This document shows positions 25,481 to 33,129 of a DNA stretch of 41,967 bases, in pieces. The stretch's first letter is position 1. Each line of letters starts with the position of its first letter. The translations under genes were made by a program, and so were the position numbers. This DNA is from Firmicutes bacterium UBA4845. Its GTDB lineage: Bacteria > Bacillota > Clostridia > Tissierellales > Sedimentibacteraceae. The stretch covers positions 1 through 41,967 of the forward strand of contig DHER01000063.1 in the NCBI GenBank assembly GCA_002399975.1, in the 5' to 3' direction. The notes beneath the pieces are model-generated. The model did no database searches. It saw only the letters and a list, made by a program, of their open reading frames with translations, and was not told the DNA's origin.

Positions 25481-27001
25481 ATGTTCAAAAAAAATGTGTT
25501 GCTGTTGTCCATATGTTCTGCAATATTGACGGCAATGGTTCCGGCATACGCATATGGTTCAGAAAAAATTTCTACTGAATACCATGCAGATAAAACTGTA
25601 CTGGAATCGATCCTTGACAATGACATAAAAGACAAAACTTTGTCGGAGTCAGAGTCGGAGTCAACGCCTATTGATTTAATAATCAGTGAAAAGGACGCCA
25701 TTATAGAAAACAAAACCATAAGAAACCTGCGCATTACAAAAGATGCTGGCAGCAGTACCATAACTTTAAAAAATGTTGAAATTAAACGAGAACTGCTGAT
25801 TGAAGGGGATGGTAAAAACTCAATAATAATTGAAAATTCAAAGGTTAATAAGCTGTCAACAAATAATGAAACCGGCCAAGTCGAAATTTCTTTGAAAGGA
25901 AATTCAACTGTTGAAACGGCTTATTTAAAGTCAAACGCATTATTAGAGCAGGAACAGCTTACAAACAGCGGATTTAAAAAATTAACCCTTGACTTAAATT
26001 CTTCAATTAAATTAAAGGTTAATAAAAATTTGGCATTGTCATCTGACAACAAGAATGCTGCGGAAATTAGTGCAGACAGTACTTTAACTGCCAAAAATCC
26101 CGGTACCTCAATTATATCAGCTGTTATTAACAGCAAAAAAACTGAAATATGTGAAATCACTGTAAAAAACCCTTTCGTCAGAACAATTAAAATATTATCC
26201 ATAGGAAATTCATTTTCACAGGATGCGCTTTATTATTTACATGACATTGCAAATTCAGCCGGTATAAATATAATTGCAGGGAATTTATACATAGGTGGTT
26301 GTTCACTTGAAAAACACAGCAATAATGCATTAAGCAACGCAAAGAATTATGTTTATTATAAATGGACATATACCGGTGTTACAGAAAAAAATAATATATC
26401 TATGGAAGAGGCTATTCATGATGAGAATTGGGATTACATAACTTTTCAGCAATCATCAGGAGATTCCGGAATATATACTACATATCAGCCCTACTTAAAC
26501 AATTTGATTAAATATGTAAAAAGTACATCATTAAATCCTAATGTAAAACTTGCACTTAACATGACCTGGGCTTATTCCAGCAAAAGTACGAATGATAATT
26601 TTGACCAATACAACCATGATCAGTCATTTATGTACAATGCAATAAGCAAAGCCTATAGGCAGGCTTCTTACAGTACAGGAATAGATGTTTTAATACCTTG
26701 CGGTACCTCAATACAAAATGCAAGGACAAATAAATATTTAAGAGCAGTCGGGAATGAACTCACAACTGATGGATACCATCTAAACGAAGGTGTTGGCCGA
26801 TATATTGCAGGATTAACATTATTTGAAACAATTATTAAAGAAGAAAATATAAACAAGGATTTATATAAAGATATTAATTTTATTCCTAATACAATTGATA
26901 CTACAGAAAATTTGATTTATTCAGCCAAAAAGGCGGTTGAAAATGCAATAGCAAACCCATTCGAAATCAAAGCTGATATACCTAAAGCTTATGAATATTA
27001 A
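25481..27001 (+). CDS. Secreted DUF4886/SGNH-type hydrolase with N-terminal beta-rich domains
   Basis: 506 residues. A signal peptide (1 to about 24-26: MFKKNVLLLSICSAIL, ending AYAYG) predicts export. Residues about 60-160 are a run of short beta-strand repeats (IRNLRI, ITLKNVEI, IIIENSKV, VEISLKG), like a small beta-solenoid. About 170-228 resembles a bacterial Ig-like domain. About 235-455 is DUF4886, an SGNH/GDSL-like fold: S244 in ILSIGNSFS is the candidate nucleophile, and D430/H433 in TTDGYHLN the candidate partners. Relatives are thought to act on glycan esters; the substrate is unknown. The ATG at 25481 follows GAGGAG. A tandem GAGTC(A/G) stretch (25645-25662) encodes a SESESES run. 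Confidence 0.8.
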   Translation: MFKKNVLLLSICSAILTAMVPAYAYGSEKISTEYHADKTVLESILDNDIKDKTLSESESESTPIDLIISEKDAIIENKTIRNLRITKDAGSSTITLKNVEIKRELLIEGDGKNSIIIENSKVNKLSTNNETGQVEISLKGNSTVETAYLKSNALLEQEQLTNSGFKKLTLDLNSSIKLKVNKNLALSSDNKNAAEISADSTLTAKNPGTSIISAVINSKKTEICEITVKNPFVRTIKILSIGNSFSQDALYYLHDIANSAGINIIAGNLYIGGCSLEKHSNNALSNAKNYVYYKWTYTGVTEKNNISMEEAIHDENWDYITFQQSSGDSGIYTTYQPYLNNLIKYVKSTSLNPNVKLALNMTWAYSSKSTNDNFDQYNHDQSFMYNAISKAYRQASYSTGIDVLIPCGTSIQNARTNKYLRAVGNELTTDGYHLNEGVGRYIAGLTLFETIIKEENINKDLYKDINFIPNTIDTTENLIYSAKKAVENAIANPFEIKADIPKAYEY

Positions 27002-27017
27002 CATTCATAAGCTTTAG
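26982..27017. terminator. Perfect 15-bp hairpin overlapping a stop codon
   Basis: CTAAAGCTTATGAAT (26982-26996) and ATTCATAAGCTTTAG (27003-27017) pair perfectly around the loop ATTAAC, which contains part of the TAA stop. No T run follows. It separates two convergent genes and probably acts on both strands. The remaining gap to 27101 is AT-rich with no gene. Confidence 0.65.
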
Positions 27018-27101
27018 TCAAGTATGCACCTGTTCTCCGGATTTTGCCATAAACCAAACCTGATTATCGAAACAAAATATTAAATTAATTTAAAAATTTA
27101 A

Positions 27102-28151
27102 TTAATTAGAAACTTCATCAACATCTTCGAATTCAATATATATTTTGTCTACTACCGCATCTGCTTCCAGGTCATTGCTGATCATTCCCAACTTCTGCAG
27201 GTCTAAGATATTCTCTTTAAGAGCTTCCTTTCCTCCTTCTATTGAAGGCCTGTAATTGTAGGATTCAAGCAACTTTGCATTCAATTTTGGATCACCTGCC
27301 ACATATGCTTTGTCTACTTGTATCTGTGCTGCCTCTTCAGGATGCTGGTCAACATACATGCAAGCCTTCTGAAGCGCCTTAAGGGTTTTGGCAGCAAGGT
27401 CAGCATGTTCTTCTGCAAACTCCGGGCTGAACACGAAAGCACAACAATATTCATTTTCATAAAGAGGATCAGTGGCCTGATTAAAAATTAATTTACCCAC
27501 ACCGCTTTCCGCTATTTGGCTTGCACTAGGATCTCCAAGAGAAATTGCATCAACAGAACCATTTTCAAGTGCCATCTGTAAATCGGAAGCATTGAATGTT
27601 ATAAATTCAACCTCCATATTTTCAGGTGTGGCACCAATTCCATATTCCATAAGTGTCCTCTGCACAATAATAGCCTGACTGCTTGCAACTCCTGGAACAC
27701 CTATCTTCTTGCCCTTTAAATCTTTAATTGAATTAATTTCATTGTTATCTGCCAGTGTTAATACCTTAAGGCAACCTGTATGAACTCCGGATGCAACTTT
27801 TATATCCAGCCCGTTGTCCACCTGTTGAATGATTTTAGGAATCATTTCCTGATAAACATCTAATTGACCTGAAACCATAAGATCAGACGCAGCTTGTTCA
27901 GATTTAACAAATTCAATATTTATGCCCTCTTCTTTAAAATATCCTAGTTCGTAGGCAAGCTGAGCCGGAGCCTGGCACAATGAACCGCTGTATGAAAGCT
28001 TTACTACATAATCATCATCCATACCCTCTGACTTATGATTTTGCTGCTCAGTAGAATTACTTTCATTGGCAGGCTGGGAATTGTTTGAGCATCCTGCCAG
28101 CACAAATGATAGAACTAAAAATAAAATTAAAATATTTGTTGTTTTTTTCAT
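27102..28151 (-). CDS. ABC-importer substrate-binding lipoprotein (SsuA/NMT1 type)
   Basis: 349-residue lipoprotein: signal peptide with lipobox LAGC (cysteine 21), then an acidic linker and a periplasmic-type binding fold (YSGSLCQAPAQLAYELGYFKEEGINIEFV; split as YSGSLCQAPAQLAYELG and YFKEEGINIEFV). This pattern belongs to the SsuA/TauA/ThiY (NMT1-like) group, which binds sulfonates, nitrate, taurine or pyrimidine precursors. Ligand identity cannot be read here. GGGAGA lies before the ATG. It is the last gene of a permease-ATPase-binding protein operon on the minus strand. Confidence 0.88.
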   Translation of the reverse strand: MKKTTNILILFLVLSFVLAGCSNNSQPANESNSTEQQNHKSEGMDDDYVVKLSYSGSLCQAPAQLAYELGYFKEEGINIEFVKSEQAASDLMVSGQLDVYQEMIPKIIQQVDNGLDIKVASGVHTGCLKVLTLADNNEINSIKDLKGKKIGVPGVASSQAIIVQRTLMEYGIGATPENMEVEFITFNASDLQMALENGSVDAISLGDPSASQIAESGVGKLIFNQATDPLYENEYCCAFVFSPEFAEEHADLAAKTLKALQKACMYVDQHPEEAAQIQVDKAYVAGDPKLNAKLLESYNYRPSIEGGKEALKENILDLQKLGMISNDLEADAVVDKIYIEFEDVDEVSN

Positions 28152-28182
28152 TAAAATTTCTCCCTTTAATTTTTGAATTTAA

Positions 28183-28950
28183 TTAAAATTCCATTATACT
28201 TAAAATATTGTCCTTTATATCAATAAAGTCTTTTGAATCCCTTATCCTTGGCCTTTCTAAATCAACTTTTACAATTTGCGTTATTTTTGCCGGCCTTGGC
28301 GTCATAACGAATATCCTATCGCTCATATATATTGCTTCATCCACATCATGTGTTACCATAAGCATAGTTGCTTTTCTATTTTTCCATATTTTAATAATTT
28401 CATCTTGCATATTTACTCTTGTAAAAGCATCCAATGCCCCCAACGGCTCGTCCAAAAGCAATACCTTCGGGTGATTTATAAGCGCTCGCGCCAAGGCGGC
28501 CCTTTGTGCCATTCCTCCTGACAAGTGATGGGGATATGACTTTTCAAATCCTTTTAGGCCTACAAGATTTAAGAAATAATCAACTTCATTATCGCTTTTT
28601 TTATAGACACTTCTTGCTTTAAGCCCGAAGGCAACATTATCATAAATATTCATCCAGGGATACAATTTTGGATTTTGAAATACAAGACCTCTTTCGTAAC
28701 CTGTAGAGCAAATCTTATCACCGTCTAATTCTATGCTTCCGGAAGTAGGTTTATCAAGGCCGGCAATTAGTCTAAGCAAAGTTGTTTTACCACAGCCTGA
28801 AGGACCTACAATAGAAATAAATTCACCAGACTTAATTTCAAAATTTATGTTATTTAAAGCGGCCATTTCACTTCCTTCAACGTTTGTAAATATCTTTGAC
28901 AGCCTATTTGCTTTTAAAGAACCTGTATGTTGTGCATACTGTTCTACCAT
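28183..28950 (-). CDS. ABC-importer ATPase (SsuB/TauB type)
   Basis: 255-residue ATPase that powers uptake. Walker A GPSGCGKTT (49-57), Q loop FQNPKLYPW, signature LSGGMAQRAALARAL, Walker B VLLLDEPLGALD and H-loop MVTHDVDEAI are intact. The ATG at 28950 is preferred because AAAGGAG lies 7 bases upstream; a longer frame begins at 28971 before that site. It overlaps the permease gene by 7 bases (ATGGTAG), showing tight coupling. Confidence 0.92.
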   Translation of the reverse strand: MVEQYAQHTGSLKANRLSKIFTNVEGSEMAALNNINFEIKSGEFISIVGPSGCGKTTLLRLIAGLDKPTSGSIELDGDKICSTGYERGLVFQNPKLYPWMNIYDNVAFGLKARSVYKKSDNEVDYFLNLVGLKGFEKSYPHHLSGGMAQRAALARALINHPKVLLLDEPLGALDAFTRVNMQDEIIKIWKNRKATMLMVTHDVDEAIYMSDRIFVMTPRPAKITQIVKVDLERPRIRDSKDFIDIKDNILSIMEF

Positions 28951-29903
28951 TTTATTACTCCTTTCTGCCATGTTAAAAGCTTGTCCCTTATTTTAAACAT
29001 AATCCCAAGTACAAGCGAACACATAATACCTATTACTATAAGACCGGCATACACATTTGAAAAAGCCATGACTTCTCTTTGCCAGTTCACATACCATCCT
29101 ATTCCATATTTTACTCCAATCATTTCAGCGGTCATAAGCGTAAGAAAGGAGGAAGTTATACCGTTGAAAAAAACTGTGAATATAGAAGGAAGTGCTCCCG
29201 GAATTGCTATTTTTAATACCTGGTAGTAACTAGGCGCTCCAAGTGTTTTTGAAACTTCAAAATAACTTTTCTCAAGGTTCTGTATACCAGAGCTGGTCAT
29301 CAATGCTGTGGGGAACCACATGCTAAGTGCAACAATAAAAGCACTTGCCGCATAGGAAGTTGGAAATACTACAAGAGCAATAGGAATCCACACTGTGGCG
29401 GGAATAGGACCGATAAATTTAACAAGTGGGGCAACCCAATAACTCGCTTTTTCGCTCCAACCTACAAGAATCCCTGTAACTACTCCAACAATCCCGCCAA
29501 AAAACACCCCTGTGAAAAGAAGTCTAAGGGAATATAAAAGGCAGGTAGCAAGAAGATCAATTTCTTCAAAAAAAACATTTAAGATCCTGTCAGGATACGG
29601 AAAGTATACTGGTGGTATTAGATTAAATTTCAATGTAATTAAATTATAAATGCATAATGCCGTTATTTCCCCAGTTATAAATTTTGATTTGTATATATAT
29701 TTCCTTCTTAAAACCGGATTTAAAAACGAAATAATAATTACTGCAAGAAAAATAATTATTAATGATGTTAATAAAATACTTAACCAATTATAATCCCGAG
29801 TCAGAATATCACTATTTTTTGGTATTACCTTGTGGAGCGCCAAAGTAACAGCAGCAGCTATCAACGGCATAGCCATGTGCCAATCAAATTTGTTTTTTTC
29901 CAC
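28944..29903 (-). CDS. ABC-importer permease (SsuC/TauC type)
   Basis: 319-residue inner-membrane permease. The EAA-like loop that docks on the ATPase is EVSKTLGAPSYYQVLKIAIP. The N-terminus carries about two or three additional hydrophobic segments (to about residue 95) before the BPD-transport domain, making it longer than the usual 250-270 residues. The start is GTG at 29903, 9 bases after GGAGG. First gene of the importer operon. Confidence 0.88.
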   Translation of the reverse strand: MEKNKFDWHMAMPLIAAAVTLALHKVIPKNSDILTRDYNWLSILLTSLIIIFLAVIIISFLNPVLRRKYIYKSKFITGEITALCIYNLITLKFNLIPPVYFPYPDRILNVFFEEIDLLATCLLYSLRLLFTGVFFGGIVGVVTGILVGWSEKASYWVAPLVKFIGPIPATVWIPIALVVFPTSYAASAFIVALSMWFPTALMTSSGIQNLEKSYFEVSKTLGAPSYYQVLKIAIPGALPSIFTVFFNGITSSFLTLMTAEMIGVKYGIGWYVNWQREVMAFSNVYAGLIVIGIMCSLVLGIMFKIRDKLLTWQKGVIKW

Positions 29904-29977
29904 TGAAGCCTACCTCCATTGTCATTATTATTTAACTGCATATAGAAAATATTAATATATCAATAATCACGGGAATC

Positions 29978-29991
29978 ACTAAATATTTAGT
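29978..29991. promoter_or_regulatory. Perfect 14-bp palindrome in the ABC operon leader
   Basis: ACTAAATATTTAGT is a perfect palindrome lying 46-59 bases downstream of the importer promoter's -10 box and about 75 bases before the permease start. It could be an operator or the base of an RNA hairpin. Its half-site CTAAA/TTTAG also occurs, in opposite order, in the suf palindromes. Confidence 0.45.
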
Positions 29992-30036
29992 CATGAGCAG
30001 GATGATTATTTAATTAATGCTTCTAAGAGTATAATT

Positions 30037-30066
30037 ATTATAGCCTTTTTTATAAAACTCTTCCAA
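30037..30066 (-). promoter_or_regulatory. Probable promoter of the ABC importer operon
   Basis: On the minus strand, TTGGAA (30066-30061) and a perfect TATAAT (30042-30037) with an 18-base spacer. The leader to the GTG start is about 130 bases. No known riboswitch pattern was recognised in it. Confidence 0.6.
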
Positions 30067-30112
30067 TTAAAATAAGTTATGCAAAAATAAATTTGATAAA
30101 AATAAATTATAT

Positions 30113-30145
30113 TAAAAATACCAGGCCATTATTTTGACCTGATAT
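30113..30145 (-). terminator. Terminator downstream of the M20 amidohydrolase gene
   Basis: On the minus strand, ATATCAGGTC (30145-30136) pairs with GGCCTGGTAT (30127-30118), 10 pairs with two G-T wobbles, loop of 8, followed by TTTTT. It lies about 48 bases past the stop codon. Confidence 0.75.
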
Positions 30146-30192
30146 TTTTAAAAATTAAATCATTTTTATTTTACAAAGTTACAAACAAATAA

Positions 30193-31371
30193 TTACCCTA
30201 AATAGTCTAATGCCGTTTGTACTATCAACGCAGTTCCCCTGCTAAGAAGTGATTCTTCAATATCAAATTTTGAATTATGATTAGGATGACATACTCCGTC
30301 GACTTCTCTCTGGTTATTAAGGAATATAAATGTTCCAGGGACCTCTTCCAAATAATAAGCAAAATCTTCACTACCCATTACAGCTTTATTCACAATCTTT
30401 ATGTCTTCCTCAGGCATTACTTTTTTTGCTGATTTAATAAATTCTTCAGTAAATTTTTTGTTGTTAACTAAAGGAGGGTAACCAAATGTATAGTCCAACT
30501 CATAAGATCCTCTCATAGCTTCTGAAATACCTTTAGCTATTCCCTCAAGTCTCTTTGATATATTTTCCCTTACCTTTTGATCTCCAGCTCTTACTGTTCC
30601 TTCAAGTTCAACATAATCGGGAACAACATTGTATGCATTTCCGCCGTTTATTTTTCCGATCGTTATTACAGCACTATCAGTTGCAGATATTTCTCTGCTT
30701 AAAATTGATTGAGTAGCAGATAAGAAATATCCTGTCATAACAATAGGATCTACTCCAGTTTGCGGATAGGCGCCGTGACACCCTTTCCCTATAAGTTTTA
30801 ATTTAAATCTGTCAAGGGATGCCATCATATTACCAGGACATACTATAATAGTCCCTTTTCTGGCTCCCTGATACAAATTACCGCCGTGAATGCCAAAAAC
30901 CGCATCTACTTTCGGATTTTCAAATGCACCGTCATTCAACATCGGTTTTGCTCCGCCGGGACTCTCCTCGGCAGGTTGGAATATAAGCTTTACATTACCA
31001 TGAATTTCATTTCTGTTTTCACTCAATATCTTAGCCGCACCAAGCAGCATAGCCGTATGAGTGTCATGACCGCATGCATGCATATTTCCATTAGTTGATG
31101 CAAATTTCAGACCGGTTTCTTCTTTTATAGGAAGAGCATCCATATCTGCTCTAAGAGCTATGGTTTTCCCATCTTTACTTCCTTTAATAAGTCCTACAAT
31201 TCCGGAAACACCTACATTCTCATGTATTTCTATGCCCATTTTCTTTAATTCGCTTGCTACATATTTGGATGTTTTAGGAAGATCAAATCCAATTTCAGGT
31301 ATTTGATGAAGATCACGCCTACACTTTACTATATAATCTTCAACCTGTTTTACCTTTTCTATGGTATTCAT
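30193..31371 (-). CDS. M20-family amidohydrolase (hippurate/N-acyl amino acid hydrolase type)
   Basis: 392-residue dizinc hydrolase of the M20D group, which removes acyl groups from N-acyl amino acids or splits related amides in the cytoplasm. Metal and catalytic residues are visible in MHACGHDTH (C100, H102), FQPAEESPGG (E135, E136), the histidine in GIHGG, and the C-terminal HPNHN. The dimerisation lid lies in the middle (GKGCHGAYPQTGVDPI). The start at 31371 follows GAGGAG; the longer frame to 31467 is unsupported. The acyl substrate is unknown. It follows the aminotransferase by 128 bases; TTGAAA with a 17-base spacer in that gap offers a weak promoter of its own. Confidence 0.88.
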   Translation of the reverse strand: MNTIEKVKQVEDYIVKCRRDLHQIPEIGFDLPKTSKYVASELKKMGIEIHENVGVSGIVGLIKGSKDGKTIALRADMDALPIKEETGLKFASTNGNMHACGHDTHTAMLLGAAKILSENRNEIHGNVKLIFQPAEESPGGAKPMLNDGAFENPKVDAVFGIHGGNLYQGARKGTIIVCPGNMMASLDRFKLKLIGKGCHGAYPQTGVDPIVMTGYFLSATQSILSREISATDSAVITIGKINGGNAYNVVPDYVELEGTVRAGDQKVRENISKRLEGIAKGISEAMRGSYELDYTFGYPPLVNNKKFTEEFIKSAKKVMPEEDIKIVNKAVMGSEDFAYYLEEVPGTFIFLNNQREVDGVCHPNHNSKFDIEESLLSRGTALIVQTALDYLG

Positions 31372-31499
31372 AAAACCACCACTCCTCTTGGAAAAAATAT
31401 AAACAATTAATATATTTGTATAATTATTAACAACTTTTTTATATTTTTTCAATCTGTATAAATTCATATAAAGTATTATTTGTATATTTGTAATTTTTA

Positions 31500-32816
31500 T
31501 TATCTGTTTGCTTCATATTGTCTTAGCAGTTTAACAAACAATTCAGGAACTTTTAACATGTTTTCAGGAGTTTCAACATATGAAATACGGAACTGAGTAC
31601 TTCCGGGGTTATTTTCACCTTCAGGAATATCATAAAATCCTTTCATTGGTGCAACAAGCAATGTTGTCTCCACTCCGTTATAATCCACAGAGCCTTTTCC
31701 GGCACAGTACAATACAAAGTCAATTGAATCAAATCCAGGTTTTACTACATTTCTTACGTCAATTACCGAGTAAATTGATGCGGCGGGACTGGATACAATC
31801 AGTTTCGGCTCTATTTTTTTCAAGCCATTGTAAACCTTGAAAATCAAATCTTTGTAATATTCACGAAGGCCTTTGCACCATTCAGATATTTGTTCCCTGC
31901 TTTCATGAGCCAAAGCTCCGAATATATACTGACCGACTGCATTTGCACAGAGGTTTGCGGTATATTCGGCCGTCGCACGATTAGAAAACTCAGGATTATC
32001 TGTAATCAGTGCTCCTATTCTCAAACCGCATGCATTCCATACCTTTGATGCTGTTTCTATACTTATTCTTCTGCCTTCGATTCCAGGTACATCCTTATCT
32101 GTAATTCCCCAAATACTAACCAGCTCTTTGTCTTCAATATAATATAATTCACGGTATGCTTCATCGCTTACCATCCAGATATTGTATTTGACGCAAAGTC
32201 TTGCAAGTTCTTTAAGGGTTTCCTTGTCATATAGCTGTCCTGTAGGATTATCATATGGTATCACCAGAAGTGCTCCCGGCTTATTTTCCTTTATGGCTTC
32301 CTCAATTTTATCAAGCTCCGGAAGGCTGAACTTTCCGTCCTCATTTAGATGACGTTTTATTGTAACAGTTTTGCGTCCTGTTCTTTCCGCAAAAGAAATG
32401 TAATTTGTGTACGCCGGATCTATCATCAAAAGAGGTTTCTCATCTGAACCTGCAGGCCCGCAAACTCCCAGAACTAACAATTCCATACCGGTTGAGCCTC
32501 CGTCTGTAACTGTAACAAATAATTTGCTGGTATCAAATCCTTGGCATTTAAGGATATTCTTAAATGCTTCCTGTGTCTCGTCGAATCCTCCTGTAGCCGT
32601 ATACCTTATTACCCCTTTAGAAAACGGGCTTTCAGGTGCACCGAGATTGAACAGCCTTTTCTGCATTGCAGGATTTGTAGGAAGCGAAACATTTCCTATA
32701 CCTACATTAATTACAGCTTCAGGCTTAACCTTTCTCTCTGCATATTTCATCTGAGCCAATCTGACATCTGATGGTGTCCTTGATTCAAAATGTGCTGATA
32801 AAATTGGTTTACTCAT
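31500..32816 (-). CDS. Class I/II PLP-dependent aminotransferase
   Basis: 438-residue fold-type I aminotransferase. NPTG (190-193), SDEAY (217-221), the PLP lysine K258 in IETASKVWNACGLRIG with R266, and the C-terminal substrate-binding arginine in FRISYVE are all present. It transfers the amino group of an amino acid to a 2-oxo acid; amino-acid specificity cannot be assigned. AGGAGG lies 8 bases before the ATG. It heads a possible unit with the M20 hydrolase. Its promoter region contains two palindromes, so it is probably regulated. Confidence 0.88.
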   Translation of the reverse strand: MSKPILSAHFESRTPSDVRLAQMKYAERKVKPEAVINVGIGNVSLPTNPAMQKRLFNLGAPESPFSKGVIRYTATGGFDETQEAFKNILKCQGFDTSKLFVTVTDGGSTGMELLVLGVCGPAGSDEKPLLMIDPAYTNYISFAERTGRKTVTIKRHLNEDGKFSLPELDKIEEAIKENKPGALLVIPYDNPTGQLYDKETLKELARLCVKYNIWMVSDEAYRELYYIEDKELVSIWGITDKDVPGIEGRRISIETASKVWNACGLRIGALITDNPEFSNRATAEYTANLCANAVGQYIFGALAHESREQISEWCKGLREYYKDLIFKVYNGLKKIEPKLIVSSPAASIYSVIDVRNVVKPGFDSIDFVLYCAGKGSVDYNGVETTLLVAPMKGFYDIPEGENNPGSTQFRISYVETPENMLKVPELFVKLLRQYEANR

Positions 32817-32886
32817 TTACAAAACCTCCTAAAAATTTTAATTATATGAATATTTTAAATTTATATTTTATTGTTACTCGGTTACT

Positions 32887-32915
32887 ATTATAACGAACTT
32901 TAGTATCTTTGTCCA
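32887..32915 (-). promoter_or_regulatory. Promoter of the aminotransferase gene
   Basis: On the minus strand, TGGACA (32915-32910) and a perfect TATAAT (32892-32887) with a 17-base spacer. Just downstream, at the likely transcription start, is a tandem GTTAC repeat (read on the plus strand GTTACTCGGTTACT, 32873-32886). Confidence 0.7.
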
Positions 32916-32929
32916 TACAATAAGTCTCA

Positions 32930-32994
32930 CTTATATTTATATTATTCCAAATATAAGAAAAATAAAATTTTTTTACAAATTTACCCGTAAATTT
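32930..32994. promoter_or_regulatory. Two inverted repeats in the divergent promoter region
   Basis: CTTATATTT (32930-32938) and AAATATAAG (32949-32957) form one 9-bp inverted repeat with a 10-base spacer. AAATTTAC (32977-32984) and GTAAATTT (32987-32994) form a second, 8-bp repeat around CC. Both lie between the divergent aminotransferase and AAA-ATPase promoters, upstream of the -35 box of each. They account for most of the gap 32817-33129, which has no gene. Confidence 0.5.
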
Positions 32995-33058
32995 TGATTT
33001 TTTTCGTAAAGAAAATTGAAAAAAGTCACCGGTTTTTGCACAAATTTTGATAAATAAG

Positions 33059-33118
33059 TTGACATTCGCCTTTATGGCAATTATAATTATAATGTAATTT
33101 GCAAAATTATTGCAAAAT
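33059..33118 (+). promoter_or_regulatory. Perfect consensus promoter with tandem repeats at the start site
   Basis: TTGACA (33059-33064), a 17-base spacer and TATAAT (33082-33087) match the housekeeping consensus at every position. Two copies of TTGCAAAAT (33099-33107 and 33110-33118) with an 11-base period cover the region just downstream of the likely start, directly ahead of the ribosome site GAAGGTG. The repeats could bind a repressor on one face of the helix. Confidence 0.75.
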
Positions 33119-33129
33119 GAAGGTGAAAT

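Noticed and set aside
25645..25662. Tandem GAGTC(A/G) repeat in the secreted protein gene
   Set aside because: Only three units in an acidic linker; too short to claim phase variation and not in a homopolymer or frame-breaking unit.
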